From positions 1,213,345 through 1,277,344 of the forward strand of contig BCKC01000008.1 in the NCBI GenBank assembly GCA_001600455.1: a stretch of 64,000 nt of DNA. The letters are read 5' to 3'. The position numbers and the translations under genes are program-made. The notes beneath the pieces are model-generated. The model was not told the DNA's origin. It worked only from the letters and a program-made list of their open reading frames with translations, and did no database searches. Each line of letters begins with the position of its first letter. Within the stretch, counting starts at the first letter, position 1. This stretch comes from Endocalyx cinctus. Lineage: Eukaryota; Ascomycota; Sordariomycetes; Amphisphaeriales; Apiosporaceae. Shown here piece after piece: positions 55,547 to 64,000 of this stretch.

Positions 55547-56721
55547 CTTGAAGGCAGTATTAGACCCTCCTTAGTTGATATGATGGGTGTGGCGCGCAAC
55601 AAATAGATGTTTTTATATTGAATTACAAAAAGTGAAGTCTGGGGCTATGAATAAAATTATATCGACAAGACATTTAACTAGTGCAAACACCTGCAGGCAG
55701 GCCTGTTATCCATCCACCGTTAAAGTCTTGGTAATATTTACTTACTTAATCCAATTTTGAGAAAAATTATGCTTACCTAAGTAACTATCTTTATCAGATT
55801 GAAAAATTATCATTTATCGCTTTATCGCTCATCCTTTATCGATTATCTATGGGGTACAGAGTAACAATAGGTAATCTTTTACTTACTCGGTAGCGTCTGG
55901 GCTTCCTAGTAGTCTTGGACTCTTGGGGTCTGGACAGCCCGCTGAGGCCCTAACCTTGTAATTCTTAGGTACTAGCTAGGTACTAACCTGCTAACTAGGC
56001 TACACTACATTACTCTTTATCATATAATATTCTCTAAGTAGATCTACATGTTCTGGTAGGTTTAGGCGGGTGGATGTGGATCTTACATCCTAGAATAGAA
56101 TCCAAACATGCAGCTATCCCAGACGATTGTAGGCGGATAAAGGCCACTGTAGCATCAATGATTTCAGCTCATTGGTTAATGACCACTTAGAGCTCTCCTT
56201 ACCGGCTTAAAACACGTAATTTATTATACGATAAGTTGCTGTTGGCGTTTTAGTGTAAGCGTAGTTCACGACTTTCTTTTTTGAAACCCCTTTAAACCCC
56301 AACACACCATACCTATTAAACACCTTTTTCAAGGGTTCAGCTCTCCCATATTTTATCTACTAGGTTAACGTATAGGTGTAATTTTTCTTCTATCACCACC
56401 TCGTAATCACTTCCCTTTTTTTTTCTATGTTCTTACTTCTAGACTTTCATTAATTAATCGAGAAACTACAGAAATTTCCTTTCTCTTTTTTCCTATCTTC
56501 TTTTCATTTTACCTTCTATTCCCCTTCTATACATTTTTTAATTGTGGCGTGACACAAGATTCTCCTGTGCCAGAATTAGGGCGATAGGTAGCGTCAACTT
56601 CTAAAGGCCACGTCGTGATACCTTTCTTTTCTACACTATAACACATCTTCTACCCGACCATTTCTCTCCCATCGAATTGTCCCATCTAAAAGTCGTCAAT
56701 TCCTAATCACCCATCTTCGAC
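55547..56721. promoter_or_regulatory. divergent promoter region PRP21/PMT1
   Basis: 1.2 kb between two start codons. It contains CTAGGTAC-type motifs near 55970-55985. The last 400 bp are pyrimidine-rich on the plus strand, as expected for the PMT1 promoter and leader. Confidence 0.45.
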
Positions 56722-59700
56722 ATGGGGAAACCTGCCACGGCAAAGCCGCCTGTCGTAAAAGGCGGCTCCGAAGCTCGTCCAACCTCCAAAAACCAACTCA
56801 AGAAAGTCAACGATGATTACACTTCTGATGGCGTCGAAGACAATGATATTTTCCTCCTCCCTATCTCCGACTACCAGGTTATGCTCTTAGTTACCGTCGT
56901 TGGTGCCCTCGTGCGGTTGTTTCGAATCTACCAACCTACCAGTGTAGTCTTCGATGAAGTCCAGTAAGATATATTCTCCCCTTCGGTTCTTTATACATAT
57001 CAGTATTTATGAATTGAATTTCAGGCGCAATACTAATCATTTTTTCTTCCCGATAGTTTCGGTGGGTTTGCGACGAAGTATATTAAGGGCAAGTTTTTCA
57101 TGGATGTTCATCCTCCTCTGGCCAAGCTCTTGATCACCCTATTTGGATGGCTCGCTGGCTTCGATGGTAGCTTCGACTTCAAGGAAATTGGAAAGGACTA
57201 TTTGGAACCAGGCGTGCCTTACGTTGCCATGCGTCTATATCCTGCTATCTGTGGTATTCTGTTAGTCCCAACCGTGTTCTTGACTCTCAAGGCTGCTGGA
57301 TGCCGAACTGCTACTGCTACCCTCGGCGCTTGTTTCATCATCTTCGGTAAGACTCCATACATATCTATTAGCCTTTTCATAGGCACCGCTAACTTGTTGA
57401 GACTACAGAAAACGGTCTTCTCACCCAGGCTCGTTTGATTTTGCTGGACTCGCCGCTCGTTCTCGCTACCGCCTTCACCGCCCTCTCCTTCGTATCCTTC
57501 AGCAACCAACATGAATTGGGACCTTCCAGGGCATTTGATGCTAGTTGGTGGTTCTGGCTCGTTATGACTGGTCTAGGACTGGGCATCACGGTCAGCATCA
57601 AATGGGTCGGCTGGTTCACGATTGCTTGGGTGGGTTTGTTGACTCTAGTACAACTATGGGTACTACTTGGCGACACCAAGACTGTGACTATGCGGATATT
57701 TGCGAAACACTTCATGGCTCGCGCCTTCTGCTTGATCATCATCCCCCTCACGTTCTACATGGCCATGTTCGCGATCCATTTCCTCATCTTGTCCAACCCT
57801 GGCGATGGGGATGGCTTCATGAGTTCTGAGTTCCAGGCAACGTTGAATAACAAGGGCATGCAAGATGTTCCTGCCGATGTTGCTTTTGGCAGTCGCGTTA
57901 CTATCCGACACGACAATACTCAGGGAGGATATCTTCACTCCCACCCTTTGATGTACCCTGGAGGTAGTGAACAGCAACAAATCACCCTTTACCCTCACAA
58001 GGACGACAACAATGTATGGCTTTTGGAGAATCAAACGCAGCCTCTTAATATGAATGGAGAAGCCATCAACGGCACCGATGCATGGGACAAAGTTTCAGAC
58101 ATAACAGAGAATTATATCAAAGATGGTGATGTAATTCGCTTATATCACTTGGCCACCCACCGTCGCCTTCACTCTCACGATGTCCGACCACCTGTCAGCG
58201 AGCAGGAATGGCAAAATGAAGTATCTGCGTACGGGTACGAGGGATTCACGGGAGATGCCAATGATCTGTTCAGGGTCGAGATTGTGAAGAAACAGTCAGT
58301 CTCCGGTGCCCCCCGAGAACGAGTTCGAACTATCCAGACCAAATTCCGACTCGTTCACATCATGACTGGATGTGCTCTTTTCTCTCACAAAGTTAAGCTT
58401 CCAGAGTGGGCTTCGGAACAGCAGGAAGTTACCTGCGCAAAAGGAGGTACTCTTCCCAACAGTGTATGGTATATTGAAGGTAACGGACATCCCTCGTTAC
58501 CTCCCGACGCGGAGAAGGTCAACTACGCCAATCCTGGATTCTTTGGGAAGTTCTGGGAGTTGCAGAAGGTCATGTGGAAGACGAACGCCGGTTTGGTGGA
58601 GTCGCACGCCTGGGACTCCCGACCCGAGTCTTGGCCCATTCTTCGCCGGGGTATCAACTTCTGGGGCCGACAGAACCGCCAAATCTATTTGATCGGAAAC
58701 CCGTTCATTTGGATCTTGTCGACATTGGCTGTCTCCACCTACGTTCTCTTCAAGGGAATTGCTATTCTTCGATGGCAACGCAGCTGCAACGACTACTCTA
58801 ACACAACTTTCAAGCGATTTGACTATGAGACTGGGACCATGGTTCTTGGTTGGGCTCTACACTATTTCCCCTTCTTCCTGATGGCCCGTCAGCTCTTCTT
58901 ACACCACTACTTCCCGGCTCTTATCTTTGCCATTATGGCATTTTGTCAAATATTTGATTTTGTGACTGCTCGATTCCCAATCCCCGGCGTACGAGATAAT
59001 CCGCTGGTCAACAAAGCAGGAGCGGTCTCTCTGCTGGCCCTATCGGCGGTTGTGTTTGCACTTCTTTCGCCCCTAGCTTATGGAAATGCATGGACCAAGT
59101 CGGAATGCAACCGTGTCAAGCTGTTCAACACGTGGGATTGGGACTGCAATACTTTCTTGGAAAGTGTGAGTGTTCCTCCCCTAAGTTTGCCGTCGAGAGG
59201 ACGGGGTTAAACGCAACCGTCACGGATGCGTTCTTCATGTATTATACACTCTTGTATTGGCAATGGTCAGACTATTTTCGTTTATTGTATGTGAGACTAA
59301 TGCAAATGCCTTTTTTTTAGTATGAAGCATATTCCTCGTTGAGCGCTAGCCCTAGCAATATCGCGCACACTTCCCAGGTAGCTGTAGATAATAAGAAGCA
59401 ACCTGCAGCCCAAGACCAGGGTGCCCCAAATGGGGTGATTTCCGGGGCGCCGAAGTTCGAGCCCCAGGGGCAGAAGGTAGTCGCCCGGGAGGAGCGGATA
59501 GAGTACCGCGACCAGGACGGCAATCTTCTCGACGAAGAGCAAGTGAAAGCGCTCGAAGGCAAAGTCGAATTCAAAACAAAATACGAAACGAGAACGCGCG
59601 TGATCGACGGCGACGGCAACGAAGTGCTGCTGCCAGAAGAAGATCTAGCCGGCGCCGGAGTCGCGCCACCTCATCCGGACGTGGAAGGGGCGAATCAGAA

Positions 59701-59824
59701 AACGAAGAAAATCGCCATGGACGATCCCATTCCTAAGGAGATACCATCAAGTAAAGACGGCGAGAAGGAGGCGGAGGCATCTATCCCCAAGCCCGCTAGT
59801 GAGGGTAACGAGGCGACTGTTTAA
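56722..59824 (+). CDS. PMT1: protein O-mannosyltransferase, PMT1 family
   Basis: Four exons: 56722-56963, 57057-57346, 57409-59165 and 59321-59824, 930 residues. The luminal loop-1 motif VVFDEVHFGGF (Asp-Glu at residues 78-79) is essential in this family and is rebuilt across intron 1. HPPLAKLLITLFGW and ENGLLTQARLILLDSP follow. A MIR-domain region spans about residues 330-520 (FGSRVTIRHDNTQGGYLHSH, QITLYPHKDDNN). Several membrane helices and the C-terminal catalytic-half helices come next. Exon 4 encodes a hydrophilic tail of about 165 residues with the PMT1-type block EYRDQDGNLLDEEQV and KVEFKTKYETRTRVIDGDG. The enzyme transfers mannose from dolichol-phosphate-mannose to Ser/Thr of secretory proteins in the ER, normally as a heterodimer with a PMT2-family partner. 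The tail points to the PMT1 class and not PMT2 or PMT4. Confidence 0.95.
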
Positions 59825-60959
59825 GTCCGTCTAGCTGTGTCCGGTGGTCCTTTTCCAGCAACTTGTGCGTCGGATGTTAGAGATATGGTAAATAAATAAT
59901 AAGTGATAGGTAAACATCCAGTTACTCAAATTTACGCAATTGATTGAGGTAGACGGAGGTTGGGTGAGGATTAGTTGAGTTCATTTGTACACCATATTAA
60001 TGAGGTTCACTGGAGAAGGAAAACAAAAAGAAAAAATATCAACGGTGTGGGGTGAGAGTAAGAAAACAAAATACATTTTGGCCATCTGGTTTCATAGCTG
60101 GCTGTACCAAATCAGATGCACGTCGTGTACTGATTAGCAGATTCATTTCCTATAATAAGACACTTCTCCTTTACTCTATAAATATCGAATTGTACATCTT
60201 TCGTGCATGTGAGACACGTCTGGCTAAGTAACTAGTCCATCAATAACCTTCTATCATGTTATATTTACTTCACTGTCTTATTACAATACATACCTTGGCG
60301 CTGCATTTGCATACATACAAATGCCTAGATGGATACTAAGTACCTAGTGCCACCGACCTCAAGCCTCTTACACGTTAAGATAAAAGGAGCAGAGAATATG
60401 TCAAGGACCAGCAGTGTAATTGTTGGCATTGCCGAAATGACTGCTGTCGGCGTGTAAGTTTAAATCTGACCTGGTCCAATATTCCTGTGTTTCTTTTCTT
60501 TTTATATATATATGCATCCTAGGAACCGATACATCCTACGGGTAAATAAACATAAGGCCTAGGTAAACTAGAGTAATGGCTGGGGCTAGCTTGTGTATAT
60601 ATAATCTAATATTCCGAATAGGTGAAAGGGTATTTTAGAAGTTTTACTACAGAGTTCTGGTAACAATACTCGTATGGGCAGTGTCGCTATACGTGAGGAA
60701 GAACTTGATAATATCCACTTGTATACTGGCTGATTAAGTGATCCCAGCCAATCAAGGACTTATCAGGGTTATTATAAATCATATAACTTTGCGGGGTTAT
60801 TGAGAATACAAGTAGGTAGCGAATGATTATATAGAAATATACTTGGTAACTAATTGATGGGTTGAATAGACCTTTACATAAATAACTGTGTCTTATTATT
60901 ACTTTACCATCTTAACCGCTCGCAGCAAAGGGTCGATTCGTCTTATCAAATTTCAAACC
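59825..60959. other. intergenic, nothing recognised
   Basis: 1.1 kb of AT-rich DNA with a TA repeat near 60504-60512 and CCTAGGTA-type motifs. It presumably holds the PMT1 3' region and the promoter of the next gene. Confidence 0.5.
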
Positions 60960-62511
60960 ATGTCTTCTTCTACCCCTACCGAGCGGCAGTCATCGGTTAT
61001 GCTGTCAATAGAGTGTCACTGCGGCGCCGCTAATCAAATCGTGTCACTACACGCAAGTCCTCAGCAAGCAGACATCAACCTCTGCCACTGCGCTGCCTGT
61101 AGACATAGCACGGGCCTTTTATGCACCTCATATACTGAAGGCGTCATCGATCCTCCGCCTTCTTTAGAGGGTCTCGCTGCCTACAGCCTACCTGCCACTT
61201 CACAGGAACGGTTCTTCTGCCGCACTTGCAGTTGTCATCTCTTCCGCCGGCAAAAAGGTGATGGTAAAGCTCAATGGCGGTGGGGCGTAGCGACGGGCGT
61301 TGTTGTCGGAGAAGGGGACGGGGGACAGTCGAAGAGCGATGAGGCTAGGTTCACGTTTAGAAGACATATAAATACTAGGGGTACGAAAGATGGGGGGTTG
61401 TCGCCATTTATGGAGCAGGTAGACGGTGAAAACCTTGAGGTCGTTGGGGATTGGGGTGAGTTTAACACAAACGAAAGATCTTCGGACAGTGGAAAGAAAC
61501 AAATTGATAAAAAGTCCATTTTGGGAACTACGGCTACTATTACTGATACCAAAGCTACCAATACTATTATTAATTCTACTACGACCCTTGGCGAAGCGGA
61601 AGAAAAATATAAGAAGGATGAAGCTATCGAGGGATTTTGCCATTGCCGGAACGTCAGCTTTCACATCACGCGACCCAACGAAACCAGTAAGATCCCGCAC
61701 TGCTCGTACCCGGACCTCCTCGTGCCGAACCACGACCTGCGCAACGCGGACCGCGTCGTGAACCGGGAGGACGAGAAATGGTGGCTTCGACCCTCCGTCG
61801 AAGATTCGATGGCGATGACCAGGTATCTGACGGGTGCTTGCGCATGCCGGACCTGCCGCCGTAAGTAAAACCCAAAGTCACTTTAGGTAGAACCATTCTA
61901 GCCTATCTTGAAAAAATAACGTCTTCTCAATCAAGTCCTCGGGAGAGACAAAAACTACTTAATCATAACCTTTCACCAACTATTTTGAACCGAAATGGGT
62001 AATTACTGATTTTTATTTTTATTTTTATGTTACTTTTTTTATTACAGTGGTATCCGGATTCGAGATCCAAGTATGGACTTTCGTACCAAGCTACAACGTC
62101 GTCTTCCACGACCCATCGTCGCCGTTATCGACGAGCGTAACGACAGCAGATTCCTTCATAGGTCCGGATTCGCTGCTCTCCCGCGGCATCCTAAGCACCT
62201 ACGAGAGCTCGCCGGGGGTGAACCGCGACTTCTGCGGACGGTGCGGCGCGACCGTCTTCTACCGCCACCGCGTGCGCCCGGACCTGCTCGACGTCAGCGT
62301 CGGCCTCCTCGACGGCGAGAGCGGCGACGGGGCTAGGGCCGAGACCTGGTTGGATTGGTCGACGGAGAGGCTGAGCTTCGTCGAGGAGGCGGGGGTAGGG
62401 AGGACGGGTGGGCACGCTAGGAGGGCGCGAGCTCTAGTTCGTAGTCTCGAAGACGGGATGAGACGGTGGGGGAGGGAAAGGGAGGAGAAAGGAAAAGGGG
62501 TAGATACGTAA
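60960..62511 (+). CDS. tandem GFA/CENP-V-type zinc-binding protein
   Basis: Two exons, 60960-61860 and 62048-62511, 454 residues. There are two Mss4-like GFA lobes. Lobe 1 has the cysteine sets IECHCGAAN, NLCHCAACRHSTG and FFCRTCSCHLF. Lobe 2 has EGFCHCRNVSF, GACACRTCRR with the post-intron VSGFEIQVWTFVP, and DFCGRCGATVFY. These Cys pairs bind structural zinc in this family. A low-complexity Thr/Ile/Asn linker (about residues 170-225) separates the lobes. The start at 60960 is the first ATG; longer upstream reading is AT-rich and not conserved-looking. Fungal members are many and mostly of unknown function; the name GFA does not imply formaldehyde activation here. The C-terminus after the second lobe is Arg/Glu-rich. 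Confidence 0.88.
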
Positions 62512-64000
62512 AGCTGGAAAGCTAGATATATAATTGTAAGTTTTTATTAATTGACAAATTCCAACATTTCTCAAAATTCAATGTTAAAACTTAAGTGATT
62601 TTGCTAGGGCAAGACATTAATGGTTGAGATTATTATATTGACATAGTTACACAGCGAGTTACAGTTAGACCTCTCTAGCTACTACATATTAACAACACTC
62701 TTCGGCATTCTAAGATGTAATGTAAATGTATTCTAGAAAGGGGAAAAAGCAGTTAAATTCAGTTTCAACCTCTCGGTATTATCCAGTAGATCAAGCAGAT
62801 TACCCGAGTTTTTTTTTTTCTTTTCTTTCAACCTTAGCATATTAATAGTATACGGTATTACAGCGTAAACCCCGGCGTCGTAACTTTTTTTTCTATGCGA
62901 AACAACGTACCACGCAAACATACACTGAACTTACCATTATTTACCAGTTATTATCAACAATTCATAATTCTGAGGTATAAAGAATGTATAACTAGAGGGC
63001 AATGCGACTGGAACATTAAGTTCTCGAATATATGGTTTACGCAATGTCAACCGTAATAATTGAAATAACGAACTGATGAATATCTCGGCAGCTCGGCTGG
63101 GGCGGTGGTTGATTGAAATCAAAAATCAAGTAAAATGTTCAGGTTACGTTGTATATAGAAACAAGCAGCGAATGAAGGACCTGGAAACTATTCCCCAGAA
63201 AAAGAATAAAATTTATTTGATACAAAATATTGAGATGATCATATTGCCAAGAAGTTAAGTTCCGTTCATACTGCTATATTCGCTTTTTTAATTACGTTGT
63301 TTATAGAGGCGAAGTTTCAAGCATAAAGATATTTTACGACTACACTACCATTTGTTAATGTGAAGCAGCCAAAAGGGTAAGGCGACGCGTCACTGTAAAG
63401 GTCCCCAGAAAAAAGCCTCCTATTGTGGTCACGTTATTTAAGAGGCGTAGATATATGCCAAGATCTATGCTATACCCCCAGCTACTTCTACATACAGTAT
63501 AGTATACTCCGTGCAGAGTAGATCAGATCCAATATCAAGGCTATTGCTGCCAGGATATAGGTTACAATCACTTCTTATTCCCCTTTCCGCCTGTGTTTTA
63601 GGTATTTTTGGCTTCCCCAGATTAACGTACCTACATAAGTCACCCAATTCAAGTATGGTCTCCGTATGCTTCGTAAACATCTGCTCTGCCCCATTGTGTA
63701 AACAACAGAAATAACCAATCAGCTACTTTCAATAAACAACAATAACCTGTCGCTTGTTTCAATATCTCTGATGTAATAATTGTGAGCCGCAACTTTATCT
63801 GATAAAAACTCCTTAACCCTTGTTAATTACACGCTAGGGCTAGAGGCCGCGTCAGTTGCAATGCCCCTATTCAAGGATAACTGCCGTCGTCGCCACGGTA
63901 CACCACTACCGTATAATCCCGTCTATGGCTGTTTTAACTTTATTCCTGTGGATTATGAGTTAGGCCTACTGTAGCATCGGAGATGTATAGGTAAATTGGC
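62512..64000. other. right-flank intergenic region
   Basis: 1.5 kb of AT-rich DNA with only short open frames and T runs. No gene is supported. Confidence 0.5.

Overview
The window looks like nuclear DNA of a filamentous ascomycete (Pezizomycotina, probably Sordariomycetes). Its genes carry short GT..AG introns with GTAAGT-like donors and CTAAC-like branch sites. Its proteins have the ascomycete forms of Pan3, Trk, Pmt1, Ubp6, ARPC4, Lsm7, Rim2 and SNX3. Coding exons are relatively GC-rich, and they sit in AT-rich intergenic DNA full of homopolymers and simple repeats. I cannot name the species.

Layout. Positions 1-11.8 kb have no gene I can support. From 11.8 kb genes follow at roughly one per 2-4 kb. 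A class I methyltransferase with a His-rich tail (+) converges on an SHB17-like sugar bisphosphatase (-). A Ser-rich hypothetical and a small single-pass membrane protein follow (+). Then comes UBP6, the proteasome-bound deubiquitinase (-), divergent from ARC19/ARPC4 (+). Next are a TRK potassium transporter (-), a large RRM protein (+), SNX3/GRD19 (+) convergent with the mitochondrial pyrimidine-nucleotide carrier RIM2 (-), and a Zn2Cys6 protein (-). A 4.6-kb sparse stretch leads to LSM7 (+) and PAN3 (-). The right end carries a UBX2/FAF2-type ERAD factor (+), the splicing factor PRP21/SF3A1 (-), the protein O-mannosyltransferase PMT1 (+) and a tandem GFA-domain protein (+). About 1.5 kb with no supported gene closes the window.

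These are mostly conserved housekeeping genes and not one pathway. Several belong to shared processes: mRNA decay and splicing (PAN3, LSM7, PRP21), ubiquitin/ERAD (UBP6, UBX2-like), and secretory/endosomal traffic (PMT1, SNX3, ARC19). No mobile element, CRISPR array, tRNA or rRNA gene could be supported.

The most interesting signal is inside PAN3. Its second intron is 1.75 kb and holds a long open frame on the same strand. That frame runs through the intron's own 3' splice site and is in frame with the downstream PAM2 motif and pseudokinase. A short upstream segment is also in phase with the zinc-finger exon. This suggests an undescribed long Pan3 isoform, an alternative N-terminus, or a nested gene. 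Second-tier observations are a 135-codon open frame directly after the SNX3 UGA stop, and a small protein-like frame between the UBX2-like gene and PRP21.
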